Source of the DNA: Companilactobacillus nuruki
GTDB taxonomy: Bacteria > Bacillota > Bacilli > Lactobacillales > Lactobacillaceae
Direction: 5' to 3'
Assembly: GCF_002872255.1 (NCBI RefSeq)
Contig: NZ_NIPR01000028.1
Span: 1 to 33,097, forward strand
Length of the DNA stretch: 33,097 nt
In this document: piece by piece, positions 14,767 to 23,543 of the stretch
Layout: every line of letters starts with the position of its first letter
How positions within the stretch are numbered: position 1 is the first letter of the stretch
Notes under the pieces: generated by a model
Told to the model about the DNA's origin: nothing
Database searches by the model: none
What the model saw: only the letters and a program-made list of their open reading frames with translations
Position numbers and translations under genes: made by a program

Positions 14767-16674
14767 TTAAATTTTTAATGATTCTGGAAGAGATAATGTG
14801 CCATTACTTGAAGTATTGATGACACTAACACTAATGTCGCGATTCGTCTTATTTTCAATTGCGTGAAGATCATCATCAGTCTGAACAAAAACATCTTTGA
14901 TATCGGCATTCTTATCAAGCAAATCAATAACAGCATCAATATTCTTAACAACATCTTGAAGAAGAAGAAGAGTGTTATCGCTAGAAATATTGTTTACACT
15001 CACAATTAATTGATATAACAAGTCAGAGTTGTTACCGACAAATACGGAATTTTCAGTATTTGGAGAAATGCTCTTAAGCCACCAAGTAATTAATTCTGAT
15101 TTTTCATTGAAATCTTGTTCTAGTAGGCCGTTTTTATCAAATAGTTGATAACTAACTGGTTGATTCTTTTCAAAGATAACTGTTAGAACAATTGAGCCAT
15201 CAGTTCTGTAGAAGTTTTGTTCTGAAAGTTCTTTATTTTTATTAAAGTTTTGAGTTGATGACAATTGGCCATCAGCATTGTAGATGTTAGTTTTTACGAT
15301 TTGATCATTTTTGTAATAATTGATCTTATCAATAACTTTTTCAAAGTATTCGACAGTCATAAGTAAGGTCTGCTTTTGATCGTAAATAAATGTATCTTGA
15401 GATTCAACATCAGTTCTGGTTACCCAACCATCATTTTCAGGGATAGCGACCTTCTTGTCAGTAGGATTAGGACTAGATTGAAGTTGATCAAAAAGATTAA
15501 CAACATTAGGAATTGGTAAATGTTCAGCCTTGGCTTTTTCGTCGATAATTTCATGAATATGATTGCTGTAGAAGGTTGAAACAACTGTGGCTGGCTTTTG
15601 AAGTTTTGTTTCAAGATAATTAATCATACCGAAGAGGTCATTTTTGGCAGCATTAGAAAAATCATCAATAGCAATATAGTATTCTTTGTCTTTATCAAGA
15701 TAGACATCACGAACTAAGTATGCTGAATGGAAAACATCTTTGATGTATTTGCTAATGTAATCAATATTTTGATTGACTTCAGCCAATTCACCGTCAATTT
15801 TACTATGTTCTTCGCCCAAGCTTTGGATGTGGCGTTCCAATCCAGCAATTGTTTCAATGCGATAGTTATGGTCACTCTTCATCTTATCTTCGATTTCGTT
15901 AGCCTTTTGCTTGAAATCATTAATTTGATTGTTGACCTCACTAATATTACTATTAAGACTGTCAGCGTTACCATTTAATTTGGTAATGCTTTCTTGAAGG
16001 TCATTGATCTGGCCCTTTAAGTCTTTTCTTTGATCATAAAGTGTGTTGATAGAATTCTTTTGATCTTCCATCAAAACAAGCATCTTTTGCAAGTCTTTTT
16101 CTTCTTTAATTGAATCAGACATATCAGCTTCAGATTGTTCGTTCTTTGCAAGATCGTTTTGAAGAGATTCTAATTTAGCTGTTTTAGTATTGATTTCTGA
16201 ATTCAATTTGCTCAAATCAGATTGTAAATCGGCAAGATGTTTTTCTTGTTCTTTACGATCAGCATTTACGCTTGCGAGATGCTCTTTAGCAGCATCATCG
16301 TTTTGAGCTTTTGTATCGGCAAGTTTGTCGTTTGATTCTTTTTCATCACGCTTTAAAGTTTTTAGATAATTATCTAAGGTATCCTTCTTAGCTTCAAAAT
16401 CGTCTTTTTCAGTGAAAAGATTTGTTTTTAGATCATTTCTTAACTGCGCATATTGATGGGATAAATCATTCATCTGTTCTTCAATATTTAAGCGTTTGTC
16501 ATGAACTGACACAGGAAGATTTTCCTCTTTCTTGGCAGGTTGAGAAACGTTGTCAGAATCTGAATTTTCAGTGTTTTGTTTCATGTTTTCATCCTTCTCA
16601 GGAGATTTAGGAGCGGGTGTTGAGGTAGGCTCTGGTTTCTCATCAATTTTACGTAGCATGTCTAAAAATTTCAC
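14767..16674 (-). CDS. Cytosolic coiled-coil protein fused to a region resembling the front half of Gtf/TarM-type glycosyltransferases
   Basis: 635 residues, no signal peptide or membrane helix. Residues 12-55 are a Pro/Ser/Glu/Lys disordered segment. About 60-300 form a very long coiled coil with heptad Leu/Ile and Glu/Lys/Asp/Gln-rich spacing. About 310-400 resemble the N-terminal Rossmann part of poly(glycerol-phosphate) alpha-glucosyltransferases and accessory-Sec GtfA-like proteins (VSTFYSNHIHEIIDE, then NVVNLFDQLQ). About 415-525 form a beta-meander with recurring DG turns (NADGQLSSTQNF, RTDGSIVLTVIF, DKNGLLEQDF), as in the DUF1975 region. About 540-620 match the stretch before the donor-binding domain (SVFVGNNSDLLYQL, VFVQTDDDLHAIE). 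The chain ends where the catalytic GT domain would begin, so catalysis is unlikely. A terminator and a GT2 gene follow. The family assignment is by eye only. Confidence 0.7.
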   Translation of the reverse strand: MKFLDMLRKIDEKPEPTSTPAPKSPEKDENMKQNTENSDSDNVSQPAKKEENLPVSVHDKRLNIEEQMNDLSHQYAQLRNDLKTNLFTEKDDFEAKKDTLDNYLKTLKRDEKESNDKLADTKAQNDDAAKEHLASVNADRKEQEKHLADLQSDLSKLNSEINTKTAKLESLQNDLAKNEQSEADMSDSIKEEKDLQKMLVLMEDQKNSINTLYDQRKDLKGQINDLQESITKLNGNADSLNSNISEVNNQINDFKQKANEIEDKMKSDHNYRIETIAGLERHIQSLGEEHSKIDGELAEVNQNIDYISKYIKDVFHSAYLVRDVYLDKDKEYYIAIDDFSNAAKNDLFGMINYLETKLQKPATVVSTFYSNHIHEIIDEKAKAEHLPIPNVVNLFDQLQSSPNPTDKKVAIPENDGWVTRTDVESQDTFIYDQKQTLLMTVEYFEKVIDKINYYKNDQIVKTNIYNADGQLSSTQNFNKNKELSEQNFYRTDGSIVLTVIFEKNQPVSYQLFDKNGLLEQDFNEKSELITWWLKSISPNTENSVFVGNNSDLLYQLIVSVNNISSDNTLLLLQDVVKNIDAVIDLLDKNADIKDVFVQTDDDLHAIENKTNRDISVSVINTSSNGTLSLPESLKI

Positions 16675-16799
16675 GAATGAATTCCCCCATAAAAAGACTT
16701 ATAATAGTTACTAAAGAGTAGCATTTTTTTATATCGGTGTAAAGTTTGATATAAAGCTATTTGAAGAGAGTGCCTAGACCAAAAAAGGAGAGTTTTTGT

Positions 16800-18002
16800 A
16801 TGAAGATTATGGCTATAAATGCAGGTAGTTCAACGTTAAAGTGGAAACTTTTTGAAATGCCTGAGAAAACAACAATTGCTTCTGGTATGATTGATCGCTT
16901 AGGTAGTCCTAAGGCTGTTTTTAAATTAAAGTATAACGGTCAAAAGGTTGAACGTGAGGAAGCCATCGAGTCAAACGAAATTGCTGTCTTATCGATTTTA
17001 GATGCGTTGAAAGATATGAAGATTATTGAACGTTTTGAGGATATTGTAGCCTTCGGGCATCGTCTTGTTGCTGGTGGAGAAGAGTTCAAAAATTCTGAGA
17101 TCGTTACAGAAGAAAATTTACACAAAATTGAAGCACTATCAGAATATGCACCGTTACATAATAAAATTGAAGCTTATTATATTGATGTTTTTAAAAAATT
17201 GGTTCCTAAAGCCATTCAAGTTGCAGTCTTCGATACATCCTTCTTTGTTGATATGCCGAAGGTAAACTATCTTTATAGTATTGATATGGAAGACTACAAA
17301 AAATATCATGTTCGTCGTTATGGCGCCCATGGTACTAGCCATCGATATATTGCTCAACGTTTGGATAGTATCGTTGACGGCGGAATAAAGGATAAGAATG
17401 TTATTGTTTTGCATTTAGGAAGTGGTGCTTCTATTAGTGCGATTAAGAATGGCAAGGCATTCGATATTTCAATGGGATTCACGCCATTGGCCGGAATTAT
17501 GATGAGTTCTAGAAGTGGTGATATTGATTTTTCGATTTTGCCATATCTAATGCGCAAGTTAGGAATTACAGATATTCAAGATATGATCGATATTTTGAAT
17601 AATAAATCTGGTTTATTGGGAATTTCTGGTATTTCAGCTGATATGCGTGATATTGAAGCTAATGAAGATACTAATCAACGTGCTAAACTTGCTTTGGAAA
17701 TGTATCGTAATCGAATTATTAAATTTATTGGTTCCTACATTGCTGAAATGGGTGGAGTTGACATATTGGCCTTTACAGCTGGTGTTGGCGAAAATTCAGC
17801 CGAGGTTCGTGAAGATATTCTTAGTGGTCTTAAATTCATGGGCTTAAAAATAGATCATGATAATAATCAAGTTCGTGGTAAGGAAATTAAAATTACGACT
17901 GACGATTCAACCATTGCAGCCTATACTATCCCAACTAATGAAGAGTTAATGATTGCTCAAGATACTTATAGTTTTGCTAAAATACTTGATGAAGTTAAAT
18001 AG
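16800..18002 (+). CDS. ackA: Acetate kinase, paralogue 1
   Basis: 400-residue cytosolic enzyme interconverting acetyl phosphate + ADP and acetate + ATP. Family residues are retained: Asn7 in INAGSSTLKW, Arg in GHRLVAGGE, His in APLHN, Asp in VFDTSFF, His in RRYGAHGTSH, the LGSGAS and AFDISMGFTPLAG loops, Arg in SSRSGDID, FTAGVGENS and Glu in IPTNEE. It departs from the usual text at several sites: MSSRSGDIDF for MGTRSGDIDP, PLHNK for PLHNP, and VAGGE for VHGGE. The start at 16800 is set by AAGGAG seven bases ahead; 13 upstream codons are open but have no ribosome binding site. Its 3' end overlaps the converging menA-like gene by eight bases, and no terminator is visible. A second acetate kinase lies at 31698. 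Confidence 0.93.
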   Translation: MKIMAINAGSSTLKWKLFEMPEKTTIASGMIDRLGSPKAVFKLKYNGQKVEREEAIESNEIAVLSILDALKDMKIIERFEDIVAFGHRLVAGGEEFKNSEIVTEENLHKIEALSEYAPLHNKIEAYYIDVFKKLVPKAIQVAVFDTSFFVDMPKVNYLYSIDMEDYKKYHVRRYGAHGTSHRYIAQRLDSIVDGGIKDKNVIVLHLGSGASISAIKNGKAFDISMGFTPLAGIMMSSRSGDIDFSILPYLMRKLGITDIQDMIDILNNKSGLLGISGISADMRDIEANEDTNQRAKLALEMYRNRIIKFIGSYIAEMGGVDILAFTAGVGENSAEVREDILSGLKFMGLKIDHDNNQVRGKEIKITTDDSTIAAYTIPTNEELMIAQDTYSFAKILDEVK

Positions 18003-18909
18003 AGAAAATAACTCCTAATATAAATGTAACTGTCTCTGTCAAAGTGATTAGTAAAAGGTTCTTGATGATTAAGGGAAAAGTTTGTTTCTTAATCGGATTT
18101 TTACTAAAAGCTTTGGCATTTTTATATACAATCGGAGCAATTAAAAATGTTAAGAGCATCATTTTAGGTAATAATCCTAAGATAATTGAACAAGTGAGTG
18201 CAAGATATCCTAATACATATAGTGATTTTAGAATGAAAATAGAATTATTTTTGCCTAGGAAATATACGAGAGTTTTGCGACCTAAATTAATATCTTCTTT
18301 TTGATCAGCAATATTATTTGCTAATAATAAATTAGAAATAGCAAAAACAGTTAAAAGAGAAGAGAGCAGAGCATCAGCATAGAATTTAAAATCTAAAATA
18401 ACACTAGGACTATGGACAACATTGATATAAATAGCGATTAGATATATGACATATCCCATAGTGAAGCCAGAAAAAAATTCACCTAAGGGACCACGATTGA
18501 TTGGCCATGGGCCACCAGCATACAAAAATCCTACGCCAAAAGAGAAAATTCCCATATAAAGTAATGGCAGTCCAGTTCGCGAGACGATAAATAATCCAAT
18601 AATAGCAGCGATAACGGAGAAAGAGAAATCCATCCAGCCTATTAAATGAATATTTAAATGATTGACTCCAATGACATTGGTTTCGCGTCGGAAACTTTCA
18701 ACACCAGTGGCATTTTTGTAGTCCCAGTAATTGTCGTTGATATCAACGGCCATGTTAAATAAAAACATGGCAATAAAAAAGAGAATTAAGTCGAAGGCAT
18801 TAACAGAATGCCAGTGGTAATATGAATACAACGTACCCATCAAAAATGGGAAGATACTGGCTGTTTTAGCTTTTATTTCAACCAGTTCAAAAAATACAGA
18901 TGGTTTCAA
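17995..18909 (-). CDS. menA: UbiA-family prenyltransferase, menA-like (1,4-dihydroxy-2-naphthoate polyprenyltransferase)
   Basis: 304-residue membrane protein with about eight to nine helices, attaching a polyprenyl chain to an aromatic head group to make (demethyl)menaquinone. The first aspartate motif is FNMAVDINDNYWDYKN (about residues 51-66). The second is NNIADQKEDINLGRKTL (about 200-216), both typical of MenA. The start ATG follows directly on a TTTTTTGAAACC leader with only a weak ribosome binding site. It is divergent from the polyprenyl diphosphate synthase that would supply its chain, and close to the cyd operon that would use the quinone. Its 3' end overlaps ackA. No menBCDEF genes are in the window, so the head group may be imported or made elsewhere. 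Confidence 0.88.
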   Translation of the reverse strand: MKPSVFFELVEIKAKTASIFPFLMGTLYSYYHWHSVNAFDLILFFIAMFLFNMAVDINDNYWDYKNATGVESFRRETNVIGVNHLNIHLIGWMDFSFSVIAAIIGLFIVSRTGLPLLYMGIFSFGVGFLYAGGPWPINRGPLGEFFSGFTMGYVIYLIAIYINVVHSPSVILDFKFYADALLSSLLTVFAISNLLLANNIADQKEDINLGRKTLVYFLGKNNSIFILKSLYVLGYLALTCSIILGLLPKMMLLTFLIAPIVYKNAKAFSKNPIKKQTFPLIIKNLLLITLTETVTFILGVIFSI

Positions 18910-18935
18910 AAAATCAGTCCTTTGGATTTGATAAG

Positions 18936-18948
18936 TTCTATTATAGAA
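18936..18948. promoter_or_regulatory. Shared menA/polyprenyl synthase promoter region with a 13-bp palindrome
   Basis: TTCTAT-T-ATAGAA is a perfect palindrome inside the 79-base divergent intergenic region. On the minus strand it contains TATAAT (18940-18945), the likely menA -10. It could be an operator or just overlapping -10 boxes. Confidence 0.4.
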
Positions 18949-18988
18949 TTAATTTGAAATACAACAATACAGGGGTAAAAGATATTTT

Positions 18989-19960
18989 ATGGCGAACTCA
19001 ATTTGGAAAAGCTATCCGCAATTAGGAGAAAAACTTGATTTAACAACAGAGTTTATACACCAACAAGTCAAGATTAATAATTTAGAGATAAGTTCGATGA
19101 TTGTAGATTTAACGTCGGGTGGTAAAATGTTGCGGCCAGCCTTTTTCCTATTGTTTAGCGAATTTGGAGAAGAGAAAAAAACGACTCAAGAGTTGATTCC
19201 CTTGGCTGCTTCTTTAGAAATATTACATGTAGCCACCTTGATTCATGATGATGTGATCGATGATTCGCCTTTAAGAAGATCAAAGCCAACGTTGCATACC
19301 AAGTATGGTTCAAGAAATGCAATTTATGCAGGAGATTACTTGTTTACATTGTATTTTGAATTAATTTCCAAAAATTTAGAATCTAATACTGATATTTTAA
19401 GAAATGCTTTGAGTATGAAAAAAATATTGATTGGTGAATTAGATCAAATGTTGATTAATTTCAATGTTGAATCAACTACGGAAATGTATTTCAAGGAAAT
19501 ATCAGGTAAAACGGCTGAATTGTTTAGTCTAAGTGCCACTATGGGAGCTGTTGTTAGTGGGGGCAGTCAGGAATTAATAGAGCGATGTAAGAAAATAGGT
19601 CATAATATTGGTATGGCCTTTCAAATAATAGATGATATTTTGGATTTTGGAAATTCCTCACAAATCGGTAAACCCGTACATGAAGATTTGAAAAATGGAG
19701 TTTATTCTTTACCTTATATTTTAGGCTTAGAGGCAGGAAATAAGGAACTAATTGAAATATTATCCAAAAATTCTTTGAATAGTGAAGATGACAGTCGGGC
19801 GACTAACATTATTGTTGATGAAGGATATTTGAATAAAGCTAAAGATATTGCTAAAAAATATACAGATCAAGCAGTATCAGAGATTGATGAATTACCGGAG
19901 AATTCAAGCCAAAGGGCTTTAAAAGCAATTATTAAAAGATTAGTAAATAGAATCAAATAA
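18989..19960 (+). CDS. hepT: Polyprenyl diphosphate synthase (heptaprenyl/nonaprenyl type, component II)
   Basis: 323-residue cytosolic trans-isoprenyl diphosphate synthase. It elongates farnesyl-type primers with isopentenyl diphosphate to the side chain of menaquinone. The first aspartate-rich motif is LIHDDVIDDSPLRR (Asp87, Asp88, Asp91) and the second is FQIIDDILDFG (Asp215, Asp216, Asp219). GGKMLRP near residue 45 is the usual IPP-binding segment. The chain length cannot be deduced with confidence. A separate small component I (HepS) is not seen here. The start ATG has AGGGG about 13 bases upstream. The head-to-head arrangement with the menA-like gene supports a role in quinone synthesis for the cytochrome bd chain. 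A symmetric terminator separates it from cydC. Confidence 0.9.
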   Translation: MANSIWKSYPQLGEKLDLTTEFIHQQVKINNLEISSMIVDLTSGGKMLRPAFFLLFSEFGEEKKTTQELIPLAASLEILHVATLIHDDVIDDSPLRRSKPTLHTKYGSRNAIYAGDYLFTLYFELISKNLESNTDILRNALSMKKILIGELDQMLINFNVESTTEMYFKEISGKTAELFSLSATMGAVVSGGSQELIERCKKIGHNIGMAFQIIDDILDFGNSSQIGKPVHEDLKNGVYSLPYILGLEAGNKELIEILSKNSLNSEDDSRATNIIVDEGYLNKAKDIAKKYTDQAVSEIDELPENSSQRALKAIIKRLVNRIK

Positions 19961-20000
19961 AAACACCAAGTAATCGTATTTTGATTACTTGGTGTTTTTG
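19959..20000. terminator. Bidirectional terminator between hepT and the cyd operon
   Basis: AAAACACCAAGTAATC / GATTACTTGGTGTTTT stem with a GTATTTT loop and T-runs on both strands. It closes hepT (+) and cydABDC (-). Confidence 0.92.
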
Positions 20001-20073
20001 TTTCACGGTTAGTTTGGAAACTCACATTAACCAGAACTATTCAAATTGAAACCATCCTACAACGTTATAACGT

Positions 20074-21813
20074 CTATAATCCTTGATCCATTTGATAAAG
20101 TTCTTGAAAATGTTTATTAGTTTTGTAAAGATCTTTTGGAGATCCCTCCATTTCAATCTTGTCACTATTCATAAAGACCACATGATCTACATGATTAATA
20201 CCCTGCAGATGATGAGTTACCCAAATGATAGTTTTATCTTTTAAGACATCGAAGAATGTTTCAAGCAAATCGTTTTCGGTGATGGGATCAAGTCCTACTG
20301 TTGGTTCATCCAAAAGTACAACTGGTGCATCTTGTAAGAGGATTCTAGCTAATGCAATTCTTTCTTGCTCACCGCCAGAGAATCGAGAACCATTTTCACC
20401 AACGATAGTATTATATTGGTCAGGTAATGATTCAACTAAATCTTTAAGTCCGACTCGATCAATTGCTCTTTTAACCTCGGCATCGGATTTTTGCTCGTTC
20501 CCTAGGCGAACATTATTCAATAAAGTGGTATTGAACAAGAATGGTTTTTGATTCAATACTGAAAATATTTTTTCACGATTTACTTGAATCTGTGAAATAT
20601 CTAGATCATTTACTTTGATCTGTCCTTGTTGTGGAGTTAGATCGCCTAGTATCAATTGGAGAATCGTTGTTTTACCAATTCCACTAGGGCCTAATAAAGC
20701 TAACTTTTCCCCATGTTGAATTTTCTGAGAAAAATTTTTGATTAAGATAGGTGAAGAAGAATTATATTCAAAAGTAATGTTTTCAATAGAGATATCCTTG
20801 AAATTTTGTGGTTTCAATTCCTTTTGAATAGGTAAGTTATTTGGGATAGGCTTGATCGTATTTAAACGATTAATTGAGTCCCGATAAGTTGGCCACTCCT
20901 CAAACCCTTGACTGACAGGGATAATTGCATCTGAAAGTGGAAAAATTGCTAAAACAACAGCAGCAACAAAATTGGCCTGTTCTTGATTATGAGTCATTGT
21001 TAGATTAGTAAAAATTAAAAAACAAACAACCATCGCGGCAAAAATTAACTGTAATAAGAAATCACGATTACGTCTAAAAGCCTTGGATTTATTTTGAGAA
21101 CGATCTAGGTTTTGAATATTTGAGGCGGTCAAATTTTTAAAATCAACTTTTCGACCAGAAATAATCCAATCATCAACTCCTAGAATATTATCGGTTAGTT
21201 GAACGTATAAATCGCTTTTAACAGATTTTTGGTAAGCCCGCCGAGCACTTTCTATGGAGACAGATACCAATGGGACTAGAAATACTTCAAGAAAAAGTAA
21301 TAAAAAGACGAAGAATCCAAATGATCGATTAAACACGCCTAAGGCAATCGAAGCAATAATGGTTAGTAGATATGAAATTACTGCTGGAAAAATAGTTCTT
21401 AAATATAGATTTTGTAAATGACTGATGTCTTCAGATAATAATCCCATGATATCGCCAGTTTTGTGATGTTCATTAAAAAAAGAAGCGTCGCTTTCAAGAG
21501 TTTTATATAAACGGGTTCTTAAGTCTGATGTTACTCTTAAAACCCAATTATGACTTTTTAGTCGTTCGATGTACTTAAAGACAGGACGACCGATACCGAA
21601 AGCTCTGGTTAAAAGAATAGGAATATAAATCAAAAGAATGTTAATAGGGTGAGTTGCAGCTTTATCGATAGTATATCCCGAAGTAAACATCAAAGCTGCC
21701 GCACAAAATGATGTTAATAGCCCTAGAATCAAAGCAGTGATCAATAGTCCCTTGTATTGTTTAATATATGGTTTGACCCAAGTATCAGACTTGAAGGTTT
21801 TGAAGAAGTTCAT
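20074..21813 (-). CDS. cydC: Cytochrome bd assembly ABC transporter, CydC-type subunit
   Basis: 579 residues: a six-helix ABC membrane domain (about 1-310) fused to an ATPase domain. CydC-type markers are FTSGYTIDKAA in the first helices and RAFGIGRPVFKYIERLKSHNWVLR before residue 100. The ATPase has Walker A GPSGIGKTT (about 375-383), signature FSGGEQERIALAR and Walker B VVLLDEP. With CydD it forms the heterodimeric inner-membrane exporter and heme-handling machine needed to assemble cytochrome bd; in E. coli it exports cysteine/glutathione, and the substrate in lactobacilli is less clear. Its ATG overlaps the cydD stop by four bases (ATGA), indicating translational coupling. It is the last gene of the operon. 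Confidence 0.93.
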   Translation of the reverse strand: MNFFKTFKSDTWVKPYIKQYKGLLITALILGLLTSFCAAALMFTSGYTIDKAATHPINILLIYIPILLTRAFGIGRPVFKYIERLKSHNWVLRVTSDLRTRLYKTLESDASFFNEHHKTGDIMGLLSEDISHLQNLYLRTIFPAVISYLLTIIASIALGVFNRSFGFFVFLLLFLEVFLVPLVSVSIESARRAYQKSVKSDLYVQLTDNILGVDDWIISGRKVDFKNLTASNIQNLDRSQNKSKAFRRNRDFLLQLIFAAMVVCFLIFTNLTMTHNQEQANFVAAVVLAIFPLSDAIIPVSQGFEEWPTYRDSINRLNTIKPIPNNLPIQKELKPQNFKDISIENITFEYNSSSPILIKNFSQKIQHGEKLALLGPSGIGKTTILQLILGDLTPQQGQIKVNDLDISQIQVNREKIFSVLNQKPFLFNTTLLNNVRLGNEQKSDAEVKRAIDRVGLKDLVESLPDQYNTIVGENGSRFSGGEQERIALARILLQDAPVVLLDEPTVGLDPITENDLLETFFDVLKDKTIIWVTHHLQGINHVDHVVFMNSDKIEMEGSPKDLYKTNKHFQELYQMDQGL

Positions 21814-23543
21814 AGTTGATCACCTCGCATATTTTTAATTAATTGAGAAAAGGCACCGTTATGCTCAGAAAGCTCCTCAGGAGTTCCTTGCTCAGCAATT
21901 ATTCCATCATTCATAACGATAACGTAATCCATCTCTTTGATCCAGTGGAGTCGATGCGTTGCAAAAATAACCAAATGATTTTTGAAAAGTTTTTCCATAG
22001 GTTTCTTTAATGCGTATTCGGTTTCAATGTCCAAATGTGCAGTTGGTTCATCAAAAATCAAAACATGTCGATCATCAGCTAAAAATGCCCTGGCTAACAT
22101 GATTCTTTGTTGTTGACCGCCAGAGATACCTCGTCCACCTTCACCGATTTGAGTTTCGTATCCCTTGGATAGACTATTGATAAAATCTTCCAAGCCAGCT
22201 GATTCAGCTGCTTTTTTAATTTGCTCTAGAGTGGCATTAGGGCGATAAAAGGAAATGTTTTCAAGTATTGTGCCAGAAAAGAGATATGGAGATTGCGGCA
22301 AAAAGGTTAATTTATTTTGCCAATTTTGTTGTTTAAAATTAGAAACTTTTTGACCATTTATACTAATATCAGCTTGATCGGGTAATAAAAAGCCACCAAT
22401 GGTCCTAATTAGAGTTGTTTTGCCAGAACCAGATTTACCGATTACACCAATTTTTTGATAACCAGTGAGTTTCAATTTGCTGATATCTAAGCTTACTTCA
22501 TCCTCATTAACGCCGTTGTATTTAAATTGTAATTTATTGATATCGATTTTAGAGTTTTCATCCCAAGCAAAATCTTTTAAAGTTTCGTTTTTAGCAGCAC
22601 TGGGACGCTCAAGAATTTCAAAAATAGAATTTAAAGCATTTTTACCATTTAAGGTAGCATGATAATCGTTAGAGAAATCACGTAAAGGTAAGAAATATTC
22701 AGGTGCCAATATCAAAGTTACTAATGCTGGAAAAAGAGGAAAACTATTGTTGATCAAACCAAGGCCCAAGAAAACGGCCAAGATAGCAATTCCAAGCGTT
22801 GTCAGCCAATCCAAAGCAAAAGTAGATAGAATGGCAATGCGAAGAGTATTCATTGTTCTACGACGATATTCGTCGCTTACGGTGTAAATGTTTTTTGCAT
22901 AACGTTTGCTTAATCCTAACATTTTCAAGGTCGGCAAACCGCGCAAAGCATCTAAGAAATGATTTGAAAGGATAGTATATTGTGCATATTGTGCATCAGC
23001 TTTTGATTGTGCGGCTAATCCGAGAATTATCATAAAAAGAATTACTAATGGAACAATAATTGTCAAAGTAATTCCTGAAGCAATATTTTGAGTATAGATA
23101 TAGATTAGTAAGACTGGAGGAATAATTGACATATTCATTAACTTGGTAAAAATCAATTTAAAGTAATTTTCTACCAAATCAATTCCATCTAATGAGGCAG
23201 TGACCAAATTACCAGTTCCTTCATCAGAAATCATTTCAGGGCCAGCATCATAGATTTTATCTAATAGTTTTGAACGGATAGTTTCGGAAGTCTTGCTGGC
23301 ATAATTTTCAACAATTTTAGTATTTATTAAATTAAATAGATGTCTAAGAATAAAGGCACTAGCAAACAAAATCATTGGATAAATAATAGTTTGCAATGAT
23401 TTTTGCTCCCATGAATTCACAAGTGCTTCTGCTAAATACTTACCTTGGAACAATACAACAAATGCTTGCAAGAGAGTTAATCCTGCAAGCATTAGAAGTA
23501 ATTTTTTTGTTCCTGGTAAGCGAAATAATCGCTTATCAATCAT
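21810..23543 (-). CDS. cydD: Cytochrome bd assembly ABC transporter, CydD-type subunit
   Basis: 577 residues with an N-terminal six-helix membrane domain (about 15-300) and a C-terminal ATPase with Walker A GKSGSGKTTLI, signature GISGGQQQRIMLARAFL and Walker B VLIFDEPTAHLD. It is the partner of CydC. The start at 23543 is chosen because its ATG overlaps the cydB stop codon as TAATG and GGTGAAA lies ahead; 32 upstream in-frame codons lie within cydB and are not expected to be translated. DEGTGNLVTASLDGIDLVENYFK in the membrane domain agrees with the CydD branch. The order cydA-cydB-cydD-cydC is the usual Firmicutes one, although names of the two ABC genes are often swapped. Confidence 0.93.
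   Translation of the reverse strand: MIDKRLFRLPGTKKLLLMLAGLTLLQAFVVLFQGKYLAEALVNSWEQKSLQTIIYPMILFASAFILRHLFNLINTKIVENYASKTSETIRSKLLDKIYDAGPEMISDEGTGNLVTASLDGIDLVENYFKLIFTKLMNMSIIPPVLLIYIYTQNIASGITLTIIVPLVILFMIILGLAAQSKADAQYAQYTILSNHFLDALRGLPTLKMLGLSKRYAKNIYTVSDEYRRRTMNTLRIAILSTFALDWLTTLGIAILAVFLGLGLINNSFPLFPALVTLILAPEYFLPLRDFSNDYHATLNGKNALNSIFEILERPSAAKNETLKDFAWDENSKIDINKLQFKYNGVNEDEVSLDISKLKLTGYQKIGVIGKSGSGKTTLIRTIGGFLLPDQADISINGQKVSNFKQQNWQNKLTFLPQSPYLFSGTILENISFYRPNATLEQIKKAAESAGLEDFINSLSKGYETQIGEGGRGISGGQQQRIMLARAFLADDRHVLIFDEPTAHLDIETEYALKKPMEKLFKNHLVIFATHRLHWIKEMDYVIVMNDGIIAEQGTPEELSEHNGAFSQLIKNMRGDQL

Noticed and set aside
15420-15978. Open frames on both strands inside the coiled-coil gene
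   Set aside because: They overlap a long convincing frame, have no ribosome binding sites, and their sequences show no domain sense.
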